64,000 bases of DNA from Alkalihalobacillus sp. LMS39 (GCF_022812285.1 NZ_CP093300.1:992001-1056000); one strand, 5' to 3'; positions 18,705-27,637 are shown, counted from the first letter of the stretch. The notes: a model not told the origin generated them from the letters alone. Numbers and translations: made by a program.

Positions 18705-18866
18705 ATGGCTAAACGTTCTAAAACAAACGCTCAACAAGTGCGTCAACAAAACGCTGCTTCTGCACAAGGTCAAAGCACAGAATTTGCTAGCGAAACTGAT
18801 GCTCAACAAGTGCGTCAACAAAACCAGCAATCTGAATCTAAAAAGCAACAAAACTCAAGCAAGTAA
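18705..18866 (+). CDS. sspE: Gamma-type small acid-soluble spore protein
   Basis: A 53-residue protein, MAKRSKTNAQQVRQQNAAS at the start, glutamine/serine-rich, with a near-duplicate block (NAQQVRQQNAAS and DAQQVRQQNQQS) and one germination-protease-like site TEFASETDAQ. Gamma SASPs are the forespore amino-acid store degraded by Gpr at germination. It is shorter than B. subtilis SspE (84 residues), having one protease site instead of several. TGGAGGTG lies at good spacing before the ATG. Position after fabL matches B. subtilis. Confidence 0.9.
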   Translation: MAKRSKTNAQQVRQQNAASAQGQSTEFASETDAQQVRQQNQQSESKKQQNSSK

Positions 18867-18872
18867 TCAATC

Positions 18873-18907
18873 AAAGCACTTTCTGACCAACGGACAGAAA
18901 GTGCTTT
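18873..18907 (+). terminator. Terminator after sspE
   Basis: Perfect arms AAAGCACTTTCTG/CAGAAAGTGCTTT around a nine-base loop are followed by TTAAAAA. Confidence 0.85.
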
Positions 18908-18933
18908 TTAAAAAAAGATGTGGAGCTTCTTTT

Positions 18934-19112
18934 CGGACATAGGATCCGTTATTTTCACATTTTCAGCCAATATTGAAGTTGTTTCGGACATGTGTTCCGT
19001 TATTTCATAAAACCGAGTAAGGAAACTCAGTGAACTGCTAAGATAATGGAACAGATGTCCGCAAGAGTTTGAAAACAAGCAACAACAGCAAAAATAACGG
19101 AACAGATGTCCG
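18934..19112. repeat. 179-bp four-box dispersed element, copy 1
   Basis: Boxes are at 18934-18948 (forward), 18985-18999 (forward), 19047-19061 (reverse) and 19098-19112 (reverse). The consensus forward box is CGGACATCTGTTCCG. The first box carries a divergent centre (ATAGGAT). Start-to-start spacings are 51, 62 and 51. The copy lies in the 416-base gap after sspE, beyond its terminator. No gene is seen in the gap. Confidence 0.85.
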
Positions 19113-19282
19113 TAACCGTGCTGAATAAAAACAATTATTCGGTTTTTTTGTTGTTCTTCGTATTATTAGCACATATTAAGTAGGATTGATTTCAAAATGA
19201 ACTGGAAGAATGTATAATAAAAAGGATAGTAATGTGGTTTTTTCTAAAAGTTAGCAGACGGAATGTTTGAAAGGAGTATTGG

Positions 19283-19723
19283 ATGAAGTTTTGGAGTAAA
19301 AAAAAGAAGGAGGCTGAACCGTTACCAAAGATTCAATTGTCCATTGACGACGTGAGACAATTAATAACAGACGCTTCTAGAGACTTACCGCTTCATATCT
19401 CATTACGTGCGTTAGTAAAAGATGATTATTCCATTGATTTTACGTTATTGCAAAGTAAGCTTAAAGGAATTCCAACTAACGATTTCTTTATGTCAAAAGA
19501 AACGTTTGAGGTGTTTGAAACACCAGAAATGGCAAGACTAATAGATGAGGTACAACGTGCGATTGACCAATATGGCAAAGAGAACGGAAAATTACCAGTC
19601 ATTCCAGGAAGTAATCAAATTAGTTATTTTTTAATTCGAGATTATTTACGGGACGAGCCAACGGTTCCATTGTATGTAACCAAAGGCGATAATTTGGTAA
19701 CTCATCGGCGTCCAACCCAATAG
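19283..19723 (+). CDS. Conserved hypothetical protein upstream of ygaC
   Basis: A 146-residue soluble protein with a basic N-terminus ([12 protein letters not shown]) and an alpha/beta middle containing [20 protein letters not shown] and [21 protein letters not shown] do not assign a named family with confidence; it may belong to one of the DUF families restricted to Bacillaceae. GAAAGGAG lies at good spacing before the ATG. It is 14 bases upstream of the ygaC homologue, so the two are probably co-transcribed. Confidence 0.65.
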   Translation: MKFWSKKKKEAEPLPKIQLSIDDVRQLITDASRDLPLHISLRALVKDDYSIDFTLLQSKLKGIPTNDFFMSKETFEVFETPEMARLIDEVQRAIDQYGKENGKLPVIPGSNQISYFLIRDYLRDEPTVPLYVTKGDNLVTHRRPTQ

Positions 19724-19737
19724 GAAAGGAGAATCAC

Positions 19738-20268
19738 ATGAGTTTCCCCAAGACAGGCAGTATGATTGAAGTCCATAGTTATAAACACAATGGATTGATT
19801 CATCGAGTTTGGGAAGAAACGATTGTCTTAAAGGGGACGTCAAAAGTTGTGATCGGTGGAAATGACCGCATTCTTGTAAAAGAATCGGACGGCAGGCAAT
19901 GGAGAACAAGAGAGCCAGCAATTTGTTATTTTGACTCTGAGCATTGGTTTAACATGATCGGTATGATCCGAGCAGATGGAATATACTATTACTGTAACTT
20001 GGGCTCTCCCTTTACATGGGATGAAGAAGCGTTAAAATACATTGATTACGATTTAGACATTAAAGTGTTCCCTGATATGACATTTAAGTTATTAGATGAA
20101 GATGAGTATGAGCTTCATCGAAAACAAATGAACTATCCCAAACCAATTGATGATATATTACAACACAGTGTTAATGAATTAATTTCATGGATACATCAAC
20201 GTAAAGGTCCGTTTGCACCACAATTTATTGAAATGTGGTATGAACGATTTTTACAATATCGATTATAA
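19738..20268 (+). CDS. ygaC: Nucleoside tri-/diphosphate phosphatase (YgaC, DUF402)
   Basis: A 176-residue DUF402 protein nearly collinear with B. subtilis Yga[28 protein letters not shown]-like [26 protein letters not shown] and the strongly conserved [20 protein letters not shown], ending in [17 protein letters not shown]. Homologues (Ntdp) hydrolyse nucleoside tri- and diphosphates with a divalent metal; the aspartate cluster in DYDLDI is part of the metal site. AAAGGAG lies before the ATG. The gene precedes the YgaD-type ABC transporter as in B. subtilis. Confidence 0.9.
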   Translation: MSFPKTGSMIEVHSYKHNGLIHRVWEETIVLKGTSKVVIGGNDRILVKESDGRQWRTREPAICYFDSEHWFNMIGMIRADGIYYYCNLGSPFTWDEEALKYIDYDLDIKVFPDMTFKLLDEDEYELHRKQMNYPKPIDDILQHSVNELISWIHQRKGPFAPQFIEMWYERFLQYRL

Positions 20269-20290
20269 AGCCTGTCCTTAACAGGCTTTA
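20268..20290 (+). terminator. Hairpin after ygaC
   Basis: AAAGCCTGT and ACAGGCTTT arms around a five-base loop; the T tract is weak (TATTGTG), so read-through into ygaD is possible. Confidence 0.55.
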
Positions 20291-20328
20291 TTGTGTTTTT
20301 ACAGTATATATAAAAAAGGAGAGGTTTG

Positions 20329-22071
20329 ATGGGGAGTATAAAAAGATACTTACAATTTGTCAAACCGTATTGGAAAGTCATTATTTTTACCGTGGGAATT
20401 GGAATTATGAAATTTGGGATTCCGTTATTAACCCCACTTGCTCTTATGTATATTATTGATGATATTATTTTAAATGACTCACTTATTTATGAAGATAAAG
20501 TCGAACAATTGTTTTGGATTATGGGTGCGATGTTTATTATATTCGTCGTCATTCGTCCACCAATTGAATACTATCGCCAGTATTTGGCACAGTGGACGGC
20601 AAGCAGAGTGTTATATGACTTACGGGATCAATTATTTACTCATATCCAAAAATTAAGTTTACGCTTTTATTCGAATCGAAAAGTAGGAGAAATCATCTCA
20701 AGGGTCATTCATGATGTTGAACAAACAAAAACATTTGTTATTACAGGCCTAATGAATATATGGCTTGATACATTAACGATTATTTTCGCGATTATTATTA
20801 TGTGGAATATGAATGCCTGGCTCACATTAGTCGCGATTTCGATGTTTCCGATTTACGCGTTTTCAATTAAATACTTTTATGGTCGGCTTCGCAAACTGAC
20901 AAAAGTACGCTCGCAAGCTTTGGCAGAAGTACAAGGTCATTTACATGAACGGGTCCAAGGTATGAATGTCATTCGTAGCTTTGCTCTTGAAGATTATGAA
21001 CAAGACCAATTTCGCAAGCGCAATTTGAATTTTCTCGATAAAGCGATTGACCAAACACGCTGGAACGCAAAAACATTTGCGGTGGTGAATACGGTCACAG
21101 ATATTGCACCATTGCTTGTTATTTTAGTGGCAGGCTATTTTGTCTTAAATGGCAATTTACTGCTTGGACAAATGTCGGCTTTCGCTCTTTATATGGACCG
21201 TTTGTATAATCCATTACGCCGGTTAATTAATTCATCAACGACATTAACACAATCAATAGCTTCTATGGACCGAGTATTTGAATTTGTGGACGAAAAATAT
21301 GATATCCAAGATAAACGAAATGCAATACCGTTAAAACAAGCAAAAGGACATATTCAGTTTGACGATGTCACGTTTCATTATGACGAAGAAGAATCACCTG
21401 TCATTGAAAATTTTTCTTTAGATGTGAAGCAAGGAGAAACCATTGCGTTTGTTGGGATGAGCGGAGGCGGAAAAAGTACAGTTATTAGTTTAATTCCGCG
21501 ATTTTACGATGTGACTAACGGTCGTATTTTATTAGATGGCACAGATATTCGTGAATATGAAGTGAGAACATTACGTGACCAAATCGGGATGGTACTCCAA
21601 GATAATATATTATTTAGCGATTCGGTAAAAACAAATATCCTGATGGGGAAACCAGAAGCAACAGACGAAGAAGTCATCTTAGCTGCAAAAGCCGCGAATG
21701 CACATGAGTTTATTTTAAACTTACCCGACGGCTATGAAACAGAAGTCGGTGAACGCGGAGTGAAATTGTCAGGAGGCCAAAAACAACGGATTGCGATTGC
21801 CCGTGTGTTTTTAAAAAATCCAGCTATTCTCATTTTCGATGAAGCAACATCAGCTCTTGATTTAGAAAGTGAGCATTATATCCAAGAAGCGTTAGACATT
21901 CTCGCAAAAGACCGAACGACGTTTATTGTCGCTCACCGCTTATCGACCATTACCCATGCAGACCGAATTGTTGTCATTGAAAATGGAAGAATCTCAGAAA
22001 TCGGAACACATGATGAATTGATGGAGAAGCGGGGCAGTTATTTTCAATTGTATGAAGTGCAACATATTTAA
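20329..22071 (+). CDS. ygaD: ABC transporter, fused permease and ATPase (YgaD-like)
   Basis: A 580-residue half-size exporter. Six membrane segments span about residues 15-310. The nucleotide-binding domain from about residue 340 has Walker [10 protein letters not shown], signature [13 protein letters not shown], Walker [12 protein letters not shown] and the switch histidine in VAHRLSTI. This is the lipid A/multidrug exporter class, expected to act as a homodimer or as half of a heterodimer. No second half is adjacent. ATG 20329 follows AAGGAGAGG. Position after ygaC is conserved; substrate unknown. Confidence 0.88.
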   Translation: MGSIKRYLQFVKPYWKVIIFTVGIGIMKFGIPLLTPLALMYIIDDIILNDSLIYEDKVEQLFWIMGAMFIIFVVIRPPIEYYRQYLAQWTASRVLYDLRDQLFTHIQKLSLRFYSNRKVGEIISRVIHDVEQTKTFVITGLMNIWLDTLTIIFAIIIMWNMNAWLTLVAISMFPIYAFSIKYFYGRLRKLTKVRSQALAEVQGHLHERVQGMNVIRSFALEDYEQDQFRKRNLNFLDKAIDQTRWNAKTFAVVNTVTDIAPLLVILVAGYFVLNGNLLLGQMSAFALYMDRLYNPLRRLINSSTTLTQSIASMDRVFEFVDEKYDIQDKRNAIPLKQAKGHIQFDDVTFHYDEEESPVIENFSLDVKQGETIAFVGMSGGGKSTVISLIPRFYDVTNGRILLDGTDIREYEVRTLRDQIGMVLQDNILFSDSVKTNILMGKPEATDEEVILAAKAANAHEFILNLPDGYETEVGERGVKLSGGQKQRIAIARVFLKNPAILIFDEATSALDLESEHYIQEALDILAKDRTTFIVAHRLSTITHADRIVVIENGRISEIGTHDELMEKRGSYFQLYEVQHI

Positions 22072-22076
22072 AGAAG

Positions 22077-22117
22077 AATCACCGGTGAAACATTTGTCTC
22101 GCTGGTGATTTTTTTTG
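22077..22117 (+). terminator. Terminator after ygaD
   Basis: AATCACC/GGTGATT arms are followed by a run of seven T. Confidence 0.75.
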
Positions 22118-22287
22118 TTTAGGAAATTTTAAAATAGTCGACTTGTGTAAAACCATTACTCTAATACATTCTTAAAATGAATAGGGACTTGGAGTACTAT
22201 GGGACAAGCAAGGAAAGACCCAAGTGAATTATTCAACACTGGGGTCGGGTTTACGCGTTAGCGATTTTGTTGTTTATCGTAAGTAAG

Positions 22288-22466
22288 CGGCCATGTAAAC
22301 CGTTATCTGTGAACATGGCTAGCGTTTTGGAACGTTGGCGGACACAGGAGCCGTTAATCATAATATATCGCTAGGAATAGAGTGGCTTTTGCGTGAATAA
22401 GCGCTCCTGTGGCCGCTAAAAAACGGAAACCCGTATAAAGTTCACAAATAACGGCTGCTCTGACCG
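22288..22466. repeat. 179-bp four-box dispersed element, copy 2 (variant box class)
   Basis: Boxes are at 22288-22302 (CGGCCATGTAAACCG), 22339-22353 (CGGACACAGGAGCCG), 22401-22415 (GCGCTCCTGTGGCCG) and 22452-22466 (CGGCTGCTCTGACCG). Spacings 51, 62 and 51 are identical to the main class although the box centres differ. The second and third boxes share the complementary centre ACAGGAG. The copy fills most of the 518-base gap between the convergent ygaD and HAAS-FtsW genes. Confidence 0.75.
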
Positions 22467-22495
22467 CAAAAATGAGACAAATGAGGATGAATAAT

Positions 22496-22553
22496 AATTT
22501 TGGTTTAGCAGTGGTGTTATTAAAGCTTATTCTAGAAGAGCGAAGGCTGCGCA
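22496..22553. repeat. Dispersed AGCTTATTCTAGAAGAG repeat, copy A
   Basis: Reads AATTTTGGTTTAGCAGTG, then AAAGCTTATTCTAGAAGAG and CGAAGGCTGCGCAC. Two further copies are at 52122-52163 and 63927-64000. It lies between copy 2 of the four-box element and the end of the FtsW-like gene. Confidence 0.6.
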
Positions 22554-22589
22554 CTTCCCTTGAAACGAAAAGACGTTCCCGCGTTTTTC

Positions 22590-23942
22590 TTATCCACGTG
22601 CGACAATAGTCGGTGCCACGATGTCTTTTCTTCGATATACACTTAAAATGAGTCCTAAAATCGTGGAATATGTAATGATAACGCTCCCTCCATAACTAAT
22701 AAAAGGTAGATAAACACCAACAATTGGAAGGAAACCAAGTGACATTAAAATGTTCCAATATGTTGGAATAATAAACAATGAAGCCCCGCCAACAACGAGC
22801 AGTCTTCCATAAAGGTCGTTTGTTTTAAAGGCATGAAAGCAAATGCGTAATATAAAAAACAATAAAAGCAAACATAAGAAAATCCCGAAGGCCCACCCAA
22901 ATGTGTAAACAAGATATGGAAACACAAAATCAGTATGTGATTCTGGTAGGAGAAGAAAGTTGTCACTATAGCCATTACCAAACCAGCCTGCTTGGGATAG
23001 AAATTCTCTTGTAATGATATAAAGATAATCTGGTGATCCAGGCGAAGCATCTGGATTTAAATAAGTGAAAATCGCAAGGAATCGATTAACAAAGAACATG
23101 CCTCCACGTGAAGTATCGAAATTTGCATATCCAAAAATATAAACAAAAATTAAAATGAACATTGTTCCAGTCGCTAGGCCTAATCGCCAAATTATTTTTT
23201 TGTTTAGCTGGGCAAAAGCGAATAGAGAAGCGACACAAAAAAAATAAATGACTGTTGCAAAAAAATCAGGTAACATGAAGTATAAAAAAATGGGAAAGCA
23301 TATCAGTCCAAAATAGGACATTTGCTTCTTCCAACTTGTTATGTCATTGACTTTATAACAAAGCCCAGAAAATGCTAAGAAAAATAAAAAGAATGAAATA
23401 GGCGTTATTGAAATCTTGAAGCCTCCTATTGTAAGCCACTTTAATGCTCCCATTGTAGTGCTACCAAAGACTAAAGTGACTAAAAGTAAAACGATTCCAC
23501 TTGTATAAAATAACCCCCACCATTTTTGTAGCCTTCGATAATCGAAAAATAGAAACATTACGATAATTAAAAGACCGATAGTAAACAAACTGAGCTGTTT
23601 GATGATTAACGTAGAGGTGGATAATATTATAGTCTCCTCATCAAGATTCAATATTGGGAGAAAACTGATGACAGCGATTATTGTATATAAAAGAATGAGA
23701 ACCCAATCCATTTTTGGCCGATGTAATTGATTTAAATTATCTCCTATCGTAAATGGATTTCCCATTTCCTCTAGCGCTTTTTCGTCTGCTTCCTCTTTTG
23801 TCATGTCCAGCTTTTGAAAAGACTGGCTTAGTTGTACGAGATGAGAAGTGAGTTCTTTTTTTATCATGCCGTGAGCTTCTGACGCTTTCACTCGGGACGT
23901 TACATTATTAAGAAACTCTTCGTACGGAGAGGAAGATTTCAT
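22590..23942 (-). CDS. FtsW/RodA/SpoVE family protein with N-terminal HAAS-like domain
   Basis: A 450-residue protein. Residues 1-75 form a charged helical domain (ELTSHLVQLSQSFQKLDMTK, ADEKALEEMGNPFTIG) of the HAAS type found in sigma/PadR-linked membrane proteins. The rest has about ten membrane segments ending in VGVYLPFISYGGSVIITYS, the conserved C-terminal SEDS motif. SEDS proteins are peptidoglycan glycosyltransferases or lipid II-handling proteins. It overlaps the PadR gene by four bases (ATGA) and is third in an ECF sigma-PadR-SEDS operon. The HAAS part suggests a regulatory link rather than a core division role. Confidence 0.8.
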   Translation of the reverse strand: MKSSSPYEEFLNNVTSRVKASEAHGMIKKELTSHLVQLSQSFQKLDMTKEEADEKALEEMGNPFTIGDNLNQLHRPKMDWVLILLYTIIAVISFLPILNLDEETIILSTSTLIIKQLSLFTIGLLIIVMFLFFDYRRLQKWWGLFYTSGIVLLLVTLVFGSTTMGALKWLTIGGFKISITPISFFLFFLAFSGLCYKVNDITSWKKQMSYFGLICFPIFLYFMLPDFFATVIYFFCVASLFAFAQLNKKIIWRLGLATGTMFILIFVYIFGYANFDTSRGGMFFVNRFLAIFTYLNPDASPGSPDYLYIITREFLSQAGWFGNGYSDNFLLLPESHTDFVFPYLVYTFGWAFGIFLCLLLLFFILRICFHAFKTNDLYGRLLVVGGASLFIIPTYWNILMSLGFLPIVGVYLPFISYGGSVIITYSTILGLILSVYRRKDIVAPTIVARG

Positions 23943-24373
23943 CTAGATGATGCCTCCTCTAGTAAATGTGAAAGAGAGACTTGGCTAACAGAGGAATGTT
24001 CTTTATACGTAGCTAATAGTTTTTTTCCTTTTTTCGTTAACGCATAATATTTCTTTTCTTCCGTCCATTTTGACGTTAACACTCCTTTATTTTCAAGTAG
24101 ATGAAGAAGGGTATAAAGCTGACCTTCTCTTTTTTGAAAGCTGAGCTCATTTCTTGAAATAAGATAAGTAGAAATATCATAACCATCCTTTTCATGATGC
24201 TGAAGAGAATCTAACAGAGCTACTAGTGTCTCTTCTTTCCAAGATGAAAGCTTTTGTAGCTGTTTGGATCGAATCATTTCTTTTACGGCAGCTTTTCGTT
24301 CTTCAGGAAAAGACATGTTGTTAAAAACCGATTGTTTCATCGATTGTTTCAAGTCACGAAATGGATCGCTCAT
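23939..24373 (-). CDS. PadR family transcriptional regulator
   Basis: A 144-residue protein with a PadR winged helix in the middle: EETLVALLDSLQHHEKDGYD (helix 1), REGQLYTLLHLLENKGVLTS (recognition region) and KYYALTKKGKKLLATYKE (wing). An N-terminal extension of about 45 residues precedes it. The start overlaps the sigma factor stop (TAATG) and the end overlaps the FtsW-like start (ATGA), so all three are translationally coupled. It probably represses this operon or co-regulates its targets. Confidence 0.85.
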   Translation of the reverse strand: MSDPFRDLKQSMKQSVFNNMSFPEERKAAVKEMIRSKQLQKLSSWKEETLVALLDSLQHHEKDGYDISTYLISRNELSFQKREGQLYTLLHLLENKGVLTSKWTEEKKYYALTKKGKKLLATYKEHSSVSQVSLSHLLEEASSR

Positions 24374-24921
24374 TAGTATGCCTCCTTTTTCATCTCGTTT
24401 TTTAATAATTCTTTGGCTCGCTTTAATCGCGTTTTTATTGTATTTAAGTTAACTCCTGACACGTTGCTAATCTCTACTAATGATAGTTCTTCATAATAAT
24501 GGAGAAAAACGATTTCCCTATATTTGATAGGTAGCCGCATTACCGCCTTTGTTACGTTATCCTCTTCACTTTTTGCAATAACTTCTTCCTCGATATTTTT
24601 CGATTTAGAAGGAAGAGCATGAATGATTTTTTCGTTAAGCGTAATTTTTCGATAATGCCAGCTTTTCACATAGTCCTTACAATGATTAATTGCAATACGA
24701 TATGCCCATGTTTTGAGGGAAGAGTGTTGATGAAACTGATGAGATTTTTCATAACATTTCAGAATGATCTCTTGTGTCAAATCTTCAGCTGTTGTACGAT
24801 TTTTTACATATGTATATACGAGGTGTAAAAGCCCATCACTATATTCGTTTATGAGGTGGTCTATCATTACTTCTTTATCTATACTTTCCGTCGTTACTGC
24901 TACTTGTTCTAGTTCATTCAT
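24373..24921 (-). CDS. ECF-type RNA polymerase sigma factor
   Basis: A 182-residue sigma-70 family protein with only regions 2 and 4. Region 2 reads YSDGLLHLVYTYVKNRTTAE and AEDLTQEIILKCYEKSHQF; region 4 is MRLPIKYREIVFLHYYEELS with the helix-turn-helix VEISNVSGVNLNTIKTRLKRA. No conventional anti-sigma gene follows; PadR and HAAS-SEDS genes take that place. An ECF-like promoter lies 26 bases upstream of the ATG (24947-24975), suggesting autoregulation. Confidence 0.9.
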   Translation of the reverse strand: MNELEQVAVTTESIDKEVMIDHLINEYSDGLLHLVYTYVKNRTTAEDLTQEIILKCYEKSHQFHQHSSLKTWAYRIAINHCKDYVKSWHYRKITLNEKIIHALPSKSKNIEEEVIAKSEEDNVTKAVMRLPIKYREIVFLHYYEELSLVEISNVSGVNLNTIKTRLKRAKELLKNEMKKEAY

Positions 24922-24946
24922 CTATAGATCACCCCTTTCATAATAT

Positions 24947-24975
24947 TAGACGAAGCAAAGGTCATTTCGGTTTTA
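24947..24975 (-). promoter_or_regulatory. Candidate ECF-type promoter of the sigma-PadR-FtsW operon
   Basis: On the minus strand TAAAAC (24975-24970) is followed after 17 bases by CGTCTA (24952-24947). Bacillus ECF promoters have TGAAAC and CGTC/CGTATA elements with 16-17 bases between, so this is a fair match. Confidence 0.5.
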
Positions 24976-25005
24976 ATAAATTTATTTACGGAAGGAAGGA
25001 TGGTC

Positions 25006-25716
25006 ATGAGAAAAGGTCAAATTATTGCATTTGGAGGTGGTGGATTTTCGATGGAGCCTGAAAATCCATTACTTGACGAGTATATTTTAAGGCAATCGAA
25101 CGTTGATAACCCGAAAATATGTTTTTTACCAACAGCAAGTGGAGATTCGAAAGATTATATTTCAAGATTTTATTCGTTTTTTGAAAAGCAACCATGTCAA
25201 CCTTCACACTTATCATTGTTTAACCCGCCAACAAGAGATATAGAGAAGTTCCTCTTAGACAAGGATATCATTTATGTAGGAGGTGGAAATACGAAAAATC
25301 TACTAGCACTTTGGAAAGAATGGAGCATAGATTCGATCTTAAAGAAAGTATGGGAAGAAGGAGGGGTACTAGCGGGTATTAGTGCGGGTTCGATTTGTTG
25401 GTTTGAAGAAGGAGTAACAGACTCTTTTGGGGACGGACTAGAACCGATGAAATGTTTAGGGTTCTTAAAAGGCAGTAATTGTCCTCATTACGATGGTGAG
25501 CTGGAAAGAAGGCAGGCATTTCAGAGTTTTGTTCTATCGAGAAAAATGAAAGCAGGAATTGCAACAGATGATGGTGTAGCAGTTCATTTTATAGGAGAAG
25601 AAATGAAGAAGATTGTCAGTTCAAGACCTCATGCGAAGGCGTATTGGGTAGAAAACGACAGTAACAAGATAGAAACGATACTTGTGCCGGTGTTTTTAGG
25701 AGATAAAGACATATGA
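25006..25716 (+). CDS. Peptidase S51 (peptidase E-like) family protein
   Basis: A 236-residue class I glutamine amidotransferase-like protein of the peptidase S51 group. The nucleophile elbow GISAGSICWFEEGVTDS supplies the catalytic serine, with IIYVGGGNTKNLLALW before it and CPHYDGELERR and GIATDDGVAVHF after it. Peptidase E cleaves N-terminal Asp-Xaa dipeptides; other members act on cyanophycin. The second ATG (25006) is chosen because GAAGGAAGG directly abuts the first (25000). It stands alone, divergent from the sigma operon. Confidence 0.8.
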   Translation: MRKGQIIAFGGGGFSMEPENPLLDEYILRQSNVDNPKICFLPTASGDSKDYISRFYSFFEKQPCQPSHLSLFNPPTRDIEKFLLDKDIIYVGGGNTKNLLALWKEWSIDSILKKVWEEGGVLAGISAGSICWFEEGVTDSFGDGLEPMKCLGFLKGSNCPHYDGELERRQAFQSFVLSRKMKAGIATDDGVAVHFIGEEMKKIVSSRPHAKAYWVENDSNKIETILVPVFLGDKDI

Positions 25717-25831
25717 CTGTACCGATTGTTTGTTAGCTGAGTAGTTTGTTATACATATTTGTCATTCTTTTCAATAATCTATATCATAAATAGTATAATT
25801 CGATGAATGGACAAACAATTCGGGAGGCGTT

Positions 25832-26053
25832 ATGTGGATTAAAATTATGGCAACTATTTTTGGTGTTTTAACGATTCTTGCTGCTGGGATAGGTTTATTA
25901 GGTTCCACAGATAAATACATGAGTCACATGATGTTTTTTCTGGGAGCATCGATTTTATCGTTGGGGTTAGATGAAGCTTTTAACGAAAAAAAATCTTTAA
26001 ATGGTGTAGTCTATGGTGTTTTTTCGATTATGATTTTTATAGTTCTAATTTAA
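25832..26053 (+). CDS. Small membrane protein, DUF3953-like
   Basis: A 73-residue protein with three hydrophobic segments (about 5-23, 32-47, 56-73) and the loop GLDEAFNEKKSLNG. It has the same size and layout as the protein at 352-588 and probably belongs to the same family of unknown function. GGGAGGCG lies at good spacing before the ATG. Confidence 0.6.
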   Translation: MWIKIMATIFGVLTILAAGIGLLGSTDKYMSHMMFFLGASILSLGLDEAFNEKKSLNGVVYGVFSIMIFIVLI

Positions 26054-26085
26054 AGAAACGGTGTAGAAATCCCTAGCTTGTATGG

Positions 26086-26679
26086 CTAGGGATTTACATT
26101 TGTTCTTGGACGTGTATTTTGCATTTTTAAAAAGACATTAGTAATAAGTTTCGAAAATATTAAGATGACACAATATAAAAGAAAAATATAAACATAATTC
26201 ATTCCTTTATGTAAAATAAAAAAGCCAAAATGTACGAGTAACGGTTTAAATATAAAGGACAATACAATAGACAGAGCAATCGAATAAACATAATAATTTT
26301 TCTTGTGGTTAATCGTCCACTGATATACGAGCATAAATAAAACTGGAATAAGTGTCGCATCTAAAGCTAGGTTTCCAGGAATAAACGGAATTAACTCAAA
26401 GGGATAACTAAAAAATCCTTGTCTTACACCACTTACATTTATATAACTAAACCATACATGAATGTTCATACCATAAAAACCAAGGAGCAACATATTTTTT
26501 CGATCGATTAAAAAATATAACGCAATGAGAGGGATAATAAACATTAATAAGACAACTTTAAATCCCCATGTGTTCATATGAGAATAAAGCGTCCAGTATT
26601 CAACTTGAGATTGAGTCAGTTTCTCTGTCAGTGTCGTTAATTTTTCTAAAGCTTCTACTTGCTTTTCTGATGAGAACAT
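26086..26679 (-). CDS. CBO0543-like multi-pass membrane protein
   Basis: A 197-residue protein with a helical soluble N-terminus (EKQVEALEKLTTLTEKLTQ) and five or six membrane segments. The stretch PFELIPFIPGNLALDATLIP matches the second protein of this type at 30219-30779 (LPWLPAYLPWDWALLPVV), as does the overall layout. Members of this family are common in Bacillaceae and Clostridia and have no known function. It is followed by no recognised partner. Confidence 0.65.
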   Translation of the reverse strand: MFSSEKQVEALEKLTTLTEKLTQSQVEYWTLYSHMNTWGFKVVLLMFIIPLIALYFLIDRKNMLLLGFYGMNIHVWFSYINVSGVRQGFFSYPFELIPFIPGNLALDATLIPVLFMLVYQWTINHKKNYYVYSIALSIVLSFIFKPLLVHFGFFILHKGMNYVYIFLLYCVILIFSKLITNVFLKMQNTRPRTNVNP

Positions 26680-26799
26680 CGATTCGTCCTGCCTTTTTTA
26701 TTTTTTGTATGAAGGGAACCTCGAAGTTAATATGTGCATAGAAATTCAAAATAATGACAGTTTTCTGTAGGTGTGGGACAGGGAATTTGTGGAAGGGGA

Positions 26800-26828
26800 A
26801 AGTGCTACCATTATGGTGGCTTTTTTTC
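26800..26828 (+). terminator. Stem-loop with T tract upstream of the MarR gene
   Basis: GCTACCA and TGGTGGC arms (one mismatch) are followed by seven T. It may shield the MarR operon from upstream transcription. Confidence 0.45.
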
Positions 26829-26840
26829 TTTACAAAATAA

Positions 26841-26861
26841 TATATCGTAGTATACGATATA
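26841..26861. promoter_or_regulatory. Palindromic operator before the MarR gene
   Basis: A perfect 9-bp inverted repeat, TATATCGTA and TACGATATA, with a three-base centre lies directly before the ribosome site of the MarR gene. Size, AT-rich character and position fit an autoregulatory MarR operator. Confidence 0.65.
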
Positions 26862-26876
26862 ATTAGGAGGGTTGAT

Positions 26877-27302
26877 GTGAGTGTGAAAGATTCAATTTAT
26901 CATATAAATGACAATTGGACAGATATTTATCACCTACTTCATTATGTTCACGAAGAAAACCTATCGCACCAAGCGGTAAGGTTAATGCAAAACATAGACA
27001 AAAGACAAGAAACAACGGTAGGAGATTTAGCTACATATTTAGGTGTTACTCCTAATACGGCATCTGAACATGTAAAAAGGTTGATAAATAAGGGATTCGT
27101 TTCAAAAGTAAGGAGTACAGAAGATGAACGGAAGGTTTATGTCGTATTGACAAAAGTCGGAAGCGAAATGTTGAGAAGACACACGATGTTAGATGAGCAA
27201 AAGTTAGGAAAAGTGTTAGAAAACCTAACTGCATCGGATATCGAGATGATAAATAAAGCATTCTCACTTTTAAGTAAGGAGGCGAAGAAGTGTTTTTTCT
27301 AA
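26877..27302 (+). CDS. MarR family transcriptional regulator
   Basis: A 141-residue winged-helix protein: VGDLATYLGVTPNTASEHVKRL is the recognition helix region and RSTEDERKVYVVLTKVGSEM the wing with its Asp-Arg-Arg-like DERKV. The start is GTG with AGGAGG six bases upstream. The end overlaps the DUF3147 gene by 13 bases, so the pair is an operon controlled by the palindrome at 26841-26861. The ligand is unknown. Confidence 0.88.
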   Translation: MSVKDSIYHINDNWTDIYHLLHYVHEENLSHQAVRLMQNIDKRQETTVGDLATYLGVTPNTASEHVKRLINKGFVSKVRSTEDERKVYVVLTKVGSEMLRRHTMLDEQKLGKVLENLTASDIEMINKAFSLLSKEAKKCFF

Positions 27303-27637
27303 CAAAAGTACTAGTTTCGGCAATTATAATCGGGGTTGTTACTGAAGTTGCTAGGATTTTTCCAAAGTATGGAGGAATTATCGCTGCATTACCGTTAGTC
27401 AGTCTACTAAGTTTAGTGTGGCTTCATGTCCAAGGGGAACAAGCAAGCAATATGAGTACATTTGCATTCGGGGTTTTATGGGGATTCCCAGCGACAGCAT
27501 TGTTACTAACGATTGTTGTCATTTGCTTGAAAGCTTCGTTATCCTTATATGTATCCATTGGGTTAGGTGTTGGCGGCTGGTTGATTTGTTTAACAGTGCA
27601 AAATTTTTTCGTTAAAAAAATATTAGTTTTGTTTTGA
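27290..27637 (+). CDS. DUF3147 family membrane protein
   Basis: A 115-residue protein with four hydrophobic segments. The family phrase RIFPKYGGIIAALPLVSLLS near residue 25 and FGVLWGFPATALLLT near residue 65 point to DUF3147, small membrane proteins of unknown function. GTG start with AAGGAGG seven bases upstream, inside the end of the MarR gene. Probably the target of that MarR regulator. Confidence 0.75.
   Translation: MFFLTKVLVSAIIIGVVTEVARIFPKYGGIIAALPLVSLLSLVWLHVQGEQASNMSTFAFGVLWGFPATALLLTIVVICLKASLSLYVSIGLGVGGWLICLTVQNFFVKKILVLF

Noticed and set aside
18652-18942. A 96-codon frame overlapping sspE.
   Set aside because: Same-strand shadow of sspE in another frame; sspE has the ribosome site and the family match.
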